From the NCBI GenBank assembly GCA_037349315.1, contig JBAIAC010000059.1, forward strand, positions 18,012,501 to 18,076,500: DNA of 64,000 nt, in the 5' to 3' direction. The position numbers and the translations under genes were made by a program. The notes beneath the pieces are model-generated. The model saw only the letters and a program-made list of their open reading frames with translations. It had not been told where the DNA came from and searched no databases. Origin of the DNA: Chelydra serpentina. Its lineage: Eukaryota; Chordata; Testudines; Chelydridae. Position 1 is the stretch's first letter. Each line of letters begins with the position of its first letter. Positions 21,533 through 32,614 of the stretch are shown here, piece by piece.

Positions 21533-21969
21533 AAGTAAATCCTTTATTTATTTTATTATTAAATATATATGAAAGAAAACTAAAATTGGTCCAAATTTAA
21601 AAGGTGGTCTGGGAGTGGGTGGGGAAGGCACAGAGCAACTGCAAAGAGCTGGTTTTTCTTTTTGTGTTTCTTTTTAAAAACATAGCTTTTATTTTTAAAA
21701 AGAAGGGGAAATGGAAAAAAAAAAAGCTTTCCTGGATGCTTTGTACCAAAAATAAATATTTTTTTAAAAGTGGAAAATACCTATTAAGCAAATAAATATC
21801 CATCTGGAATATGAAGCATTCCTTTTTTCTTTTTACTTTTATTTATTTTTGCTATTGGGGAAGGGGTAGGGAGAAAGTTGTGCCAAGGGACAATATTCAT
21901 AAAGGCACAGAGGAAAATTCTTTAAATATCCTCTCTTTTGGCTCAATCTTGCAAGATACTACATACACT

Positions 21970-22110
21970 CTGGCCCTGATGTAGCAAAGTACTTAAGTGT
22001 GCACCTAACTTTAAGCAGATGAGGAATCCGATTGAAGTCAGTTGAACTCACGCATATTGTTAAACATATGCTTACGTGATTTGCTGGATCCCTTTGATGG
22101 GTTTTGCTGG
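21970..22110. repeat. MITE-like repeat inside the IGF2 3'UTR
   Basis: 'ggccctgatgtagcaaagta', 'gattgaagtcagttgaactc' and 'cttacgtgatttgctggatc' have the order of the 20385 and 14165 elements. A further relative lies at about 22395-22525. Confidence 0.55.
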
Positions 22111-24683
22111 GGCTCAGCACTTTACAAGGTTGGGCCCTTTCTAAGGACCCAGTAATAGCTGGAGTTCTGGCTCACAAGAAAAGATAGGCCTAAGGCACAA
22201 AAGTTCAGACTAAGATTTGAACTTCCATGTGGTTTGGGGTATTGAATATTGCGGGTCTCTGCCGTTTTGTGGGCCGAGTTCACAGTTGCCGCTTTGCACC
22301 AGTGCAAAGTGGAGGTAAAATGCTACCACTCTCATTTGGTTGCAGTTTCCACCCATGCATAAAGTGTATGCAGATGAGGATAAGAGCCAATGGTGCATCA
22401 GGTCCTTGGAGTTCAGCAAGATACTCACACACATGCCTAAGTGAGCGTGTGCACAGTTCCTTTGACTTCAGTGGCACTACTTGCATGCTTAACACTAAGC
22501 CACTGGTTTAGGAGCCTTGGTGAATCCGGCCCTCAGTCTCCAAGTGGAAAGGCTCATGAACTTCAAAACTGGAGCCAGCAGCTGAAGCACCAGAAAAGAC
22601 TTTTATTTAATTTTTTTTTTAAATATGGATTTTCTGGGAGGATTAAGAGTGGATTTTCTGGGAGGATTTTCTGGTATTATTCCTCTTGTCCTTTTTGAAT
22701 ATTCAACCGGGTTTTCATTAACATTCACCCAGGAGTATTCTGAGTAGCTGCCTCCCTCTGAACACTTATTTTGCTGTCTAAAGAGGGAAATTTTTCAGTA
22801 TTTTTCAGACATTTGGTTTAACTGTACCAAAAGATATTTCTAAAGGCTACTGCAACTTTTTACTTGGTTGCTGTTCCTTGTGTGAGCTGCCACAGGCTCA
22901 GTCCCTCCACGTTAGAGGGACTTTTTTAATGCTTCATTGCTGAAACTCAGCAGCACTATAGAAATAGCTCAGCGCACAGACCTCCTCTCCTGCACTCTGG
23001 TAGCTCTGGTGAATAAGGGAAAGTTTTAACGCTTTCCTTGCTTCAGAAAGAGGGCTAAGACATCTAGAGATGATACAGAAAGAACCTAAAACTTCAACCA
23101 AACCTTTTCCTATCTGCGGTCCCTGGTTCCCACTGGGAGCATAAGCAGAAGTGCTGGAAATACCAAAAGAAAACCCTCTCATGATGTTTCCAGCTCTGTA
23201 TTGAAGATGCGAGAGGTTTGGTGCAGGTTTTGAACAAGCATTCAAACTCAACCTTTGAAGTTTGGCCCATCGCTAATTGCAGGTAGCAAGTGGAGCTGTG
23301 ATGTAACACGGGCTAAAAGGGGGTCCTGCAGCCCTAATTTGATCAAAATCATTCAGTTAAACAAAGCATCAGTACGTGTTTCTCCTTTTGGCTGGTTCAC
23401 TCCACTTGGCCAGAAAGACTAAAAGAGTTAAGCTCCATATGGAACTGGGCAATGCCTGGTATTTTTAAGTTAGAGTGAATGACTTACCCTTTTCTGACAC
23501 CTTATGTTGCTGGGGGCTTCTGTTTAGGGCATTGGACCAATTGGGCTAAGCTACAGAAACATTTTTTCATCAATAGTGTGGATGGGGTTGGAGTCAAGAT
23601 CCTGCAAGTGAGAACAGAGAGGGATTTAAAACCCTATTTAGTATTTTAGCAGGTAGAAGTTCTCCTGTTAGTCCCACTACCTGATTCACCTTATCCCTAT
23701 ACCTTGCATAGAACTGAGGACTGCTCCAGGTTACATGGTGTAAACAAAGTCAATGGATTTATACCAGTAGAACCGATCAGAATTTGTCCTGGTGCTTGTC
23801 TGTTAACTAACTACAACAGCTATAGATCTGGTAAGGGGCCACATTTGCTCATATGAAAAGAACCAACCTAATTAGATGACACAGGCTCGAACACCCAATT
23901 CCCATTAATCATCTGAAAATCTCTAACTAGAAGCTTAACCCAGTTGGCCCAAGTCTGTCCCACTGATGACATGTCTCACACAGACTTTCCATGAGGAACT
24001 GTGCTAGTTCAGACAGTGCTTCAGAGAGCAGAGGGCGGGGGAAGGACAATTTCACAGCTTTTTGTTTACCAGAGCATCTGAAACCCCCAACACAATATGG
24101 GCTTAGTAGAATTCCTCTGGTGCCACAGAAGTAACCACAAAAATCATTTCTCTTCTCCCATCCCATTGCCATTCTGGATGATGATTTTAGGTATTGCTTC
24201 TCTGTAGGTTTGCAGGGGGAAGCAGGGCCGGCTCTTTTCACATTAAACACCTTTGTTGGGGGTTCATTTTCAGCATGATACACTGGGATTTTCGGGGTGC
24301 AACTCATTTATGGAAGTGGCACAACTAATTCTTTGGCTGCAGTGTTTAAAGCGTATAAGTTAGTGTCTCTGCATTTGGGGAAAATCACTTTTTCTTTGTA
24401 TACATTATTTTATGGCTTGTTTGCTGGAAAACACCAGAGCTGTTCTTCCAACCTTCTGTGCATAGCAATAGCACTTTAGGGATGGAGCAGGGCCCCCAAC
24501 TGGTTCCATTGTCTTAGTATCGCACAATAGCTTCATCCACTTCATCCTGCCTGATCTCAAAGGCTCAGTCTTTTGGTGATGGACCTAGCTGCCTCTGCAC
24601 TAAATGAAGGGAAGAATTGTATTTGTTGTTTAAAAAACTGGTTTTGTCATTGTATGTATTACTGTCCGCTCATGTTTTATATG

Positions 24684-24713
24684 GTGGGGGGAGGGGTGGG
24701 TGGGCCGGGAAGG
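24684..24713 (+). other. G-rich tract near the IGF2 poly(A) site
   Basis: GGTGGGGGGAGGGGTGGGTG followed by GGCCGGGAAGGG gives more than four G-runs with one-to-two-base spacers, about 100 bases before the AATAAA. Confidence 0.6.
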
Positions 24714-24812
24714 GTATTAATGTATCTTGAATCATTTCACTTGTGTGCACTCAGCCTAATATGCAAGACAAACTGCCCGGATTCTGCACCTATTGTACTT
24801 TTCATTTGTATC

Positions 24813-24860
24813 AATAAAGCAATCAGTTATAATGTCCCTATGGCCTCTGGTGTCTGTTTC
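24813..24860 (+). terminator. IGF2: Probable main poly(A) signal of IGF2
   Basis: AATAAA at 24813-24818 is followed about 25 bases later by 'tatggcctctggtgtctgtt', a GT-rich downstream element. Cleavage is expected at about 24830-24840. This is the best-formed signal downstream of the stop codon. Confidence 0.65.
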
Positions 24861-26102
24861 ACTTTTAATGAAAAGGTACAAAATATCGCTCCCAATGCTG
24901 CAATGACATTCGTGCAGAGAGACCTCTGCACTCGTCTAGAGACCCCAGTGACTTCAGGAGTGCTCAGTGAAGGCACAGGGGTCAGCCCGCAGCGGGTCGG
25001 CATGATACAGCCTGCCATTAGGTACGATACAACCAGCCAACACTTATTATGCTTAGATAAAAGACGCTAGTGCATCAGCTTAGTTCCAGGACCACTCTAT
25101 ATAAGGACTTCCTCACTTTACCCTGGTCCCTAGTGAAGAAAGGGTTAAACCTGGCTCAGTTTCTCTCTGCCTCTTGCAGAGGATGATGAGGAAAAGGGTT
25201 GTAAAGTGGTAGCAGAAGGAAGGGAATGCCTTTGGGCAGCAAGGCTCTTCCCCCAGGTCTGGGTTGAACCTCTAAACTGGGGCACCCCCTCTCCCAACTT
25301 CACATTTGGCTGGTTCACTTATTTTTCTTTGTCTGAAGCATCCCTTGAAACAAGACCTTGTGGACCGTAGCTGTAATTTTCAGCTGAGTCCTTTCCACGT
25401 GCTTACAAACCCCTGCTGCTTGCCCCATGCTTGTGTGTGTGCATCTGATTCCCAGCCCATGAGAGACCTCTCAGCTGCCAGATTGGGAGCTTTGGCCCTT
25501 TAGCGCAAGCTGTACCAGATCATGTGTTTACCTCTGGAGGCCCCCAGTTCATTCTCTGGTGTGCTGGCCAAGATAGTGGCTGTCAGGGAAGTCAGAGATC
25601 CTGCAGAGAAGGAGGAAAAGTGGGAGCCCTCAGAGCCAGTGGAGATGTTGAAGAAACCTCCTGGGGTGCAGTGACTATTATATGATAGATGTGCAGTAAA
25701 GCCAGCTTGAGAGACCCCCAGGACAGGGCACATTCCTGGTAGGGTTAGTGGTGGTGGGGAGGCTGGCTAAAGGGATGGAGGGAGAAGATTGGGAATGGGA
25801 GGGCTATTCAGGGTGGATCTGTGTCCTGGCAGTTCTGTGCCTTTGTCATGGCCCATAGGGGCAATATGAAGTGAGGGCTACTCTAGCCTGAATAGAGGAA
25901 GTTCGACCTACCTCCGCTCCGTCCTAGCACCAGCAACAGGAATGCATCTGGCCTTCTCTGCCTGCATTTTTTTTCTGCTGTGAAATTGGGATCGTTAGAA
26001 TAATTTCCACTTTACAGGAATTTAATGTGGGGGATGTTAGTGAAAAGTCTTCTGCTGGAAAGCATTCGATAATTGCCCATATTGGTTATGCAGGAAATAC
26101 AG
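24861..26102. other. Intergenic DNA, no gene seen
   Basis: Mostly unique-looking sequence of average composition. The open frames are short, without domains, splice context or conserved motifs that I recognise. Confidence 0.6.
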
Positions 26103-26719
26103 CAGCACCTCAGAGTTACGAACACCTCAGGAATGGAAGTTGTCCGTAACTCTAAAATGTTCTGTAACTCCAAAGAAGAGGTTACAGACTTCAGCCATAT
26201 GGGGCGGGGGCTCCAGGTGGGGGGCTCAGGGCTTCTGCAGGAGCACTGGGGCTCAGCACTTTAGACCTGAGAGGAGCACTGGGGCTCGGGGCTCCAGTCC
26301 CACAGCTCTGTTCCTGGCTTCAGCCCCGTAGCGAGCGCTGAGGTTCTGGGCTCCCCCTGGCTCCTGTCCCAGCTTCAGTGGGGGGAGGTGGCGCACTAGG
26401 GCTCAGGGCTGAAATCAGTGCTCCCCTCGTGCCTAAAGCCCCAAGCCCCAGCACCCCCTGTGGGGATGAAGCCAGGAACAGAGCCGCGGGGCTGAAGCCA
26501 CGAGCCCCTCTCCTCCACCCAGAGCCCTGGTGCACACACCCCCACAGCTGCATCCCCAACCTCCCGTGGCTAAAGCCCTGAGGCAGTACAGTATTTGTTT
26601 CTTGTTGGGGGGTGGGGGTGCTCTTTGCTGCTGCCTGATTAGGGCCTTCTGGTTCCACAGAGTGTCCGGTTGAGCGGAAAGTCCATAACTCTGGTGTTCG
26701 TATCTTTGAGGTTCTCTTG
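26103..26719. mobile_element. Non-autonomous DNA transposon with 'acctcagagttacgaacacc' termini
   Basis: Left end CAGCACCTCAGAGTTACGAA and right end 'tggtgttcgtatctttgagg' are inverted complements with a few mismatches. Inside them lie 'ttgtccgtaactctaaaatg' and 'gcggaaagtccataactctg'. The interior is GC-rich, built of 'ggggctcagggctt'-like units. Flanking octamers do not match well, so the superfamily (perhaps hAT) is uncertain. Confidence 0.65.
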
Positions 26720-27206
26720 TTTACACCACTGTTCACAAGTGCTCTGCAATTTAACAAAGGAGACTCCAAACATATCTGTTGCATGTGCAATTCAAAAAAT
26801 GACTCCCAAGTAGTTCCAAGAGAGAAACAACAGGATCCTGTGTCCTAGGATAAAGGCTTCCTTGGCGTTTTGAGGATTCAGGCTGGCGGCTGCTCTTTTT
26901 GCTCTCTCAAGGATTCTCTGGCTCTGGGTGTCAGTGGGGAGTACTCTGCAGCAGACATGACTTCAACCTGCCGGAAACTCATTGGCCATTTAGGAATCTT
27001 GGCCTGGTTCTCTGTTGTGCTACCCGCTGTGCATATACTTAGAAATGTACTTGCTCATTAAATTCCTGTCAGCATTTGCAGGGAGCCCCTCAAGAGCTTC
27101 CTCTACCCTACTGCCCCTCCCTTCTGTTTCCTCTTGTTTTGGCCAACAGTGAAAGGCAAGCTGAAATTTCCAACTTGCTATGCACTTTCTCAACCACATG
27201 ATGCAG

Positions 27207-27268
27207 GAATTCAGGAGGTCAGACCAGATTACCATAATGGTCCCCTTTTGGCCTTAAAATCTATGAAG
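27207..27268 (+). mobile_element. CR1 LINE extreme 3' end
   Basis: 'ggaggtcagaccagattacc', 'ataatggtccccttttggcc' and 'ttaaaatctatgaa' match the CR1/L3-type tail also seen at 37765-37827. Only about 60 bp remain. Confidence 0.75.
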
Positions 27269-27898
27269 CTTGCCCAGCTGCAGCTCTCACTGCATCTTTC
27301 CAGAGCCTACATTCCACAGTTTAGTGCTCTAGGATGAATAGCATGATATAAGAGATACGGGTCAGATGTGTATAATGAAGAATGCTGCGTGGCAAGTTGA
27401 GCTGGTTGGACAATGTTGACTGTATCTCAATTTTGACAAAGTCCAGGAGGAAAGAATCATGAAGAATGTCCTGGTTTTTGGCCAGCTCTAATGGCAGGGT
27501 AATCGACACATACCAGTACAAAAGGAGGAGCGAGATCGAGTTCCAGCCGTCCCAGCACCTGTCTGGGGTTTTAAATGATACTAAATAGATGTGGTCGATA
27601 TTAACAAAGTGTCCGTGACAATTACATGCAAAATTTTTAACACGTTTCAACTCATGTTAATAAAATGTCTTAGTCATTTAAGGACAATGACACAAAATTG
27701 TACATAAGAATTGCGGGCATGCAACACATACCCCTTTCCCCAGGTAGAAGTAATGGACTGGTACCTCTCCTCAGTACCTCCCTAGCATCATGTCCTTCCC
27801 CATCATCATTTTCTTCACATAGTACACGACATCCTTGCCCTGCAGTTCTTCAAATCTTACACAGCATCCTTCAGTTTTCTCATCAGTCATAGATATTC

Positions 27899-28489
27899 CT
27901 AGGAGCAGAGGTCTTGCATGTCAACATACCAGACTTTCTGAGATGGGGCCAGGAATTTTTCCACCTGTTGTGGATCAATCTCTTTGCACAAGCAAGTGTT
28001 CTTGCAGGCCATTTGCTCATGTATGGATGAATAAAAGAGTCTTATGTCAAAGAAGTCCTGACTTGGCAATGATTGTCTCAGACAAGAAGTCCTGATATGA
28101 TCATTCTTTTGGGGAAGAGATTTCATGCTGATGCAATAAATCCCCGCCATAGTCACCCAGAAAGAATATTCCTTTGTATTATGTTGTATAATCCCCCTCC
28201 TTCCAATAGAGTAAGGCTGAAATTTTATAAACAGACTAAGGGAGCTGTCTAGGCATTTGAATTCCTTAGGTTCATTTGAAATGCCCAGCCCAAACTCTGT
28301 AAGACCACTCTCCATAAAGATCTCCATGTTGGGAATTGACATTATTGTTAATTGTCCTTCCCCAGTATAGTTTTCTTGCAAATGGGAAGGTGGCTTCTCC
28401 AAGATGGCACCTCCGGCACTATGAGCAACATTTCGCAAAGCTCCTGTGAAATGTGGATAATGTAGAACTGGTCGAAATTTATCAAACAA
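27899..28489 (-). other. Unassigned 196-codon open frame
   Basis: An uninterrupted frame from ATG to stop, rather long for DNA of this composition. The predicted protein is low in charge clusters, has a Cys-rich patch (CKNTCLCK) near its C-terminal third and a hydrophobic stretch SFWVTMAGIYCISM. I do not recognise a family. The upstream side runs into a repeat (28496-28792). It could be a degraded retroelement gene, an unrecognised exon, or chance. No promoter or splice evidence was found. Confidence 0.2.
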
Positions 28490-28495
28490 AAATTG

Positions 28496-28792
28496 TTAAT
28501 CAAAAATAGCCTTTTATAAAAAGGAAATTCATGAAAAATTAGGAGGGTTCTTTTTAAAGTTTCACTGAAAAAAAACCCCTAGGAAACTAGAAAGTGAAAC
28601 GTTTGCAGTTTTCTTCCTTCCTTCTCCTTTTACAGAGGCAAAAAAAGAAAAAGTGGGTCAAAAGACAAACAAATATTTTTTTCCACACAATTTTCAAATA
28701 AACCAAAATTCATTCTTGATAGAAGCCCATTGAAGAAAAAATTATTTAAAATTTTCCACACAAAATATCTGCTATTTTTGGACCAGCTCCAG
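28496..28792. repeat. AT-rich interspersed repeat ending in 'gaccagctcc'
   Basis: Contains repeated 'aaatt...gaaaaa' wording and ends 'tttttggaccagctcc'. Similar sequence beginning 'agagctggttg' occurs at 63560-63860 and about 60328, which suggests one family of fold-back MITEs with AGAGCTGGTT-like ends. Confidence 0.45.
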
Positions 28793-28999
28793 GATAACAA
28801 TACTCTCTCACCTTTTGGAAAGACTTGAGGTGTATTAAGAGCACTAGGTAGGGGTCAGTTTTTATAACTGTGACTTTACTAATTGCTGCAAATAGATAGC
28901 ATAAGGCAGCATGTGCCTGTGACAGTCCCCAGGGGTACCCCAGGTTATGAGACCCTTCACCATCACCTGCTTGTAGCATAAGGTAATCTTGTCTGTGCC

Positions 29000-29449
29000 C
29001 ATAGGCACCGACATCCCCACTTTCCCCTGGGTGCTCAACCCCCGCCCCGCCCCCACTCCATCCCGTCCATGAGCCCCATCCCTGAACAGCCTCTTCCTAC
29101 CCCTTCCCCACCCCCATTCCAGCCCCTTCCCCAAAGTCCCCACCCCAACTCCACCCCTATTCCAACTCCTTCCCCAAATCCCCACCCCAGCCCCGCCTTC
29201 TCCCCTGAACGCACCACATTCCCACTCCTCCCCCTCCCTACCGGAGTGTGCTAATGCCACCAAACAGCTGTTTGGCGGCGGCCGGCGGGAAGCACTGGGA
29301 GGTAGGTGGAGGAGCGGGGACCGGCGCCCTCAGGGGAGGAGGTGGGGCAGGGGGTGAGGGGAGCTTGGCTGCCAGTGGGTGCAGAGCACCCACTAATTTT
29401 TCCCCGTGGGTGCTCCAGCCCCAGAGCACCCACGGAGTTGGCGCCTATG
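29000..29449. mobile_element. Non-autonomous hAT-like element (450 bp)
   Basis: Left end CATAGGCACCGACA, right end GGAGTTGGCGCCTATG, flanked by TCTGTGCC (28992-28999) and TCGGTGCC (29450-29457), which match at 7 of 8. The interior is strongly C-rich on the left ('ccttccccaaatccccacc' repeated) and G-rich on the right. No transposase. Confidence 0.8.
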
Positions 29450-30130
29450 TCGGTGCCTGCTCTGGACTAGCTCCCTGAAACCGCCAGCCTCTGGCGCTAC
29501 AAACACTGCCTTCCAGGCCTCTGCAGGCTTCACTCTCTCTGTGCAAGTTAGCTATAGACACACACCAATCCTTGAGTCTTTGGAGCATTCTGTGAAGTGT
29601 CCAGCCCCTTGTCCACTGAACACTCACGTAATTAGCAGGCTGAGGAACAACACACACCAGCTTGTAAGGTTCCACGCAGGATCACCACTTTGCTTAAAAC
29701 CACAGCAGTTAGACATATTTCTAGTGAGAGTAGGAAGAAGTTTATTACTAAAGAACAGAGATTCAAGTGATAGTGAGTAAGAATATTGGAAACATATGGT
29801 AACATACAAAAAATCATAACATGCTCTCTAGAAACTAAATTTTACTAACAAGTTACCCTCCTGTCTACAGAAGTTTCTCTCACCCAAAGTTCTCTCCTGC
29901 ATTTTCAACCAGGCCTGGCTGAGACCCCATTTTCATGCAGCAAACTCATTGTCTGTTTACTTCCTCAGTGAAGGATGCCAGGGCGTCTTCTTTGTCCCCC
30001 AGATATACTCAAGCAAAGTTGTGCACCTCAAGACAGGGTTTGCCTCCCTCCCCGATTGCTTTTTCCTATTACTTTCTCTTCTCTCTTTGAAGTTTTCACA
30101 ATCTTTCATTAGCAATAAGTTCAGACTGGT

Positions 30131-30505
30131 GAGAGGAGATGGAACGAGCTATGTTGGGAATCTCCCTTCTGGATCGTATACCAAATGAAATCATCAGAGA
30201 ACGCCGCGGTGTGAAAGATATTGTCGTGGAAAGCAGACATAACAAGATGCGATGGGCGGGCCACACAGCACGGCTCACGGATAACAGGTGGACCACAATC
30301 ATTGCTGAGTGGTACCCGCGAGAACAGAAAAGACCCCCCCGGTCGGCCTCCAAGAAGATGGGAAGATGACATCGTTAAACGTTTCGGACGAACGTGGACA
30401 AGAAAGGCAAGAGTGCGAGAAGAACGGCAGACGTGTTGTGATCGGCGCAGTCTTAACGACAGCTGAAGTCCGATCGATCCAGGTGATCCAGGTGGTGAAA
30501 GGAGA
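30131..30505 (+). pseudogene. RTE-type LINE, C-terminal end of the endonuclease-reverse transcriptase, frameshifted
   Basis: From 30139 the frame contains MLGISLLDRIPNEIIRER, then MRWAGHTARLTDNRWT and EWYPRE. This is the C-terminal signature of RTE-clade and related LINE proteins (consensus RWAGH.AR..DNRWT...EWYPR). The frame breaks in a run of seven C at 30334-30340. The next frame continues with the expected RRWEDDIVKRFGRTW and ends with a stop after SLND. The 3' end carries a short 'gatccaggt' tandem, usual for RTE. The fragment is 5'-truncated and much richer in CpG than its surroundings, suggesting a young insertion. Confidence 0.75.
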
Positions 30506-31618
30506 CCCATTGTGAATCATATAATACGTAACTAACATGTGAACAGCCAGATAGATAACATTTCTTGTCTGGCAGAAAATCTGTTTTTCACCTTTGCTGG
30601 TGACCAATCCCTAAACACAAACCTTAAGAACATAATTTTCAGTGTATATACCTAACTCCTTACATAACATGCATACACATTTCACGATAATATTAGTGAC
30701 TAGTGAGACACCGGCTTCTATTTGAGACCTTTCAGGACACTCTTTGGTGAACCAGAATGTAACTTGAGAGACCCAGGAGATCCCTATGGCCCCTCTGTGC
30801 CCCCTTGCCAGTAAGCATTAAGAGCTTCTTGGGTCAGAGTGTCCAACCTCCCTTGTGCTTGTCGGCCTACATAAAAATTCATTGTGAGCAATGTATATGG
30901 CAAAGCAAATACCAGTAGCTGGATGAAAAGTTCAGGGTTATATAGGCATTCTCCAAAATTACACCTGTTTCTGTCCATGGATGAAGCAGTGTACCATGGG
31001 ATATAAATATAAGAGCCCTTGTGAATGGCAAAGGAGCCACTCACTGGAACTGGGAGATCCCAGTCTCCATAAACAGAGCTGTACAAATCCCTGTCATCAC
31101 CTGGCAAGGAATGAGAAAAGCTACCATTTCCCCCAGTACGGGAGAAGGTTCATTACAGAACGGGGTAGTGGGAATCCAGGACTGAATGAAACATGGGGAA
31201 TTACTAGCACAAGAACAAAGTAACTCCAGTTCCAAGTAAAGTGTTCATTGTTAAAACAGGCTAGAACATGTCAGGATAGAACTTAACCAGACACCATTGT
31301 TCACATGATCCCTCCAAGTTAGAATTGGTTTGCATTAGCAAGAAACCCATAGACGAGTATAGATGGATTGAGGCAAATGTGGGTATGAAACTAGGGCAAA
31401 CTGGTTCATAGGGCCTGGAAAGCACCCCAATCTGTGGCATACAATATTTTGCTAAGGAAAAACAACAACAAAACACATGTGGAGAAACGAGTGTGGGGGA
31501 ATCAGAACTGGGGAGGAGGTATGGGCAGGACGGCCTGTGTTTGATTCATACGACCCAGCCAACCAGCCTCTGGTAATGTCTGAGGGGAGCAGTCTTCATA
31601 AAGAAGGACAGGTAGAAG

Positions 31619-31739
31619 CAGGGGCATTGGAACAATTTTTATAGTGGGGGTGCTGAGAGCTATTGAACTAAACTGTAAACCCTGTAGATGATGGAAACCA
31701 CTTGAAGCCGGGGGTGCATCCCTAGTTCCAGCATCTATG
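31619..31739. mobile_element. Non-autonomous hAT-like element, 121 bp
   Basis: Left end CAGGGGCATTGGAACAATT, right end 'cctagttccagcatctatg'. Flanking octamers GGTAGAAG / GTTACAAG match at 6 of 8. The interior contains 'atagtgggggtgctgagagc'. Confidence 0.65.
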
Positions 31740-31867
31740 GTTACAAGCATGACCCTGTTCTTCAAATGAACATGAACACATGAACCTGAAGTGCTCTTAG
31801 GGTTTACCAATTGGAAATCAATTAGATTTACTGTCAATGATTCTGTACAACTTCCATGTTAGAGGGG

Positions 31868-31900
31868 TGTGTGTGTGTGCGCGCGCACACATACACACAG
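31868..31900. repeat. Alternating purine-pyrimidine (GT/GC/AC) simple repeat
   Basis: 'gtgtgtgtgtgcgcgcgcac' followed by 'acatacacac' is a short alternating tract with Z-DNA-prone composition. Confidence 0.85.
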
Positions 31901-32557
31901 AGTCCTAGGAGTAGCAAGGGATAGAAGTACGTATTGCTAGGGCAGAGTTCCTCCCCACATCTCCCTCAGTAACAAATGTGACCATGGGCAGGAATTTTTG
32001 ATACTTGATTAGCCAAATCAGAAGGGATACACTGGCAAAGGTAATCTTTGTTTTTTTCACAGCTGGTGCATAGCTGCTAAGGGAGTGAGGTGATTAATAC
32101 AATAATATACTAATACTTCATCTTCCAAGATGCTGTTGCTTCTTTTCTGCCTCCCTTTCCCCTATGCTATCTGTGCTTAGTGAAGAGGCAGGGATGTAAT
32201 TTCTCAAGGCCTTCAATGACGTCAATATGCAGGGTATTTATGTATAAAATTGAATCTAACAGTGCGGGAGGTTAGACTGGAGTAAGAGGGATGCACAGAA
32301 CTAGCCACTGCCAAGTTATAATACTGCAGTAGCCTCCCAACATTTTTCTACTCTATTTCTATGATTGGGATGCAGTGCCCAGAGATTTTTGGGTGCAATG
32401 AGATAGAGAAGGGATGCTTGTCATTGGTAGACTGCAATTAGAAGTACCAGAGAAAAAGCGCAATAAGATTACTTTGTAGCTAATGACCTAAACTGGTAAG
32501 CAACAGACCTCTGTTGCTGGCTCTGGGAAAGTCAGCTTCATTGCTACCTTCCTAAGT

Positions 32558-32614
32558 GCCTGATCCAAAGCCCACAAAAGTCAATGGCCATTGATTCAAT
32601 AGGCTTTGGAACAG
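32558..32614. repeat. Short fold-back MITE
   Basis: 'gcctgatccaaagccca' faces 'aggctttggaacagac' around 'aagtcaatggccattgattc', giving an imperfect hairpin of a common sauropsid type. Confidence 0.6.

Larger units (their letters stand above)
19128..24835 (+). other. IGF2: IGF2 3' untranslated region (about 5.7 kb)
   Basis: From the TGA no splice donor is needed to reach the strong poly(A) signal at 24813. The region is AT-rich with runs of T and A. Earlier AATAAA hexamers at 19251, 19592 and 21527 could give shorter transcripts. Two G-rich tracts (20081-20135 and 24684-24713) could form G-quadruplexes; mammalian IGF2 3'UTRs also have a G-rich element, tied to endonucleolytic cleavage, but homology is not shown. 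Short MITE-like repeats sit at about 20385-20510, 21970-22110 and 22395-22525. A small direct duplication of 'tggattttctgggaggatt' lies at 22626-22668. The end is inferred from sequence alone. Confidence 0.7.
28912..30790 (-). repeat. Probable LTR-type repeat, interrupted by a hAT element and an RTE LINE fragment
   Basis: After removing the two insertions listed separately, the segment shares word order with 34880-36000: 'agtttattactaaagaacag' versus 'agatttgttaactacagaaa' (both followed by 'gatt...agtgat/atgattat...agtaag/agcaag'), 'caggcctgg', and a final block with 'catacac'. The left end is TGTGACAGTCCCCA. An AATAAA on the minus strand (about 29740) suggests antisense orientation. It is old and the boundaries are uncertain. 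Confidence 0.4.

Noticed and set aside
29035..29430. Strand-complementary C-rich/G-rich open frames
   Set aside because: They are the low-complexity interior of the hAT element at 29000-29449.
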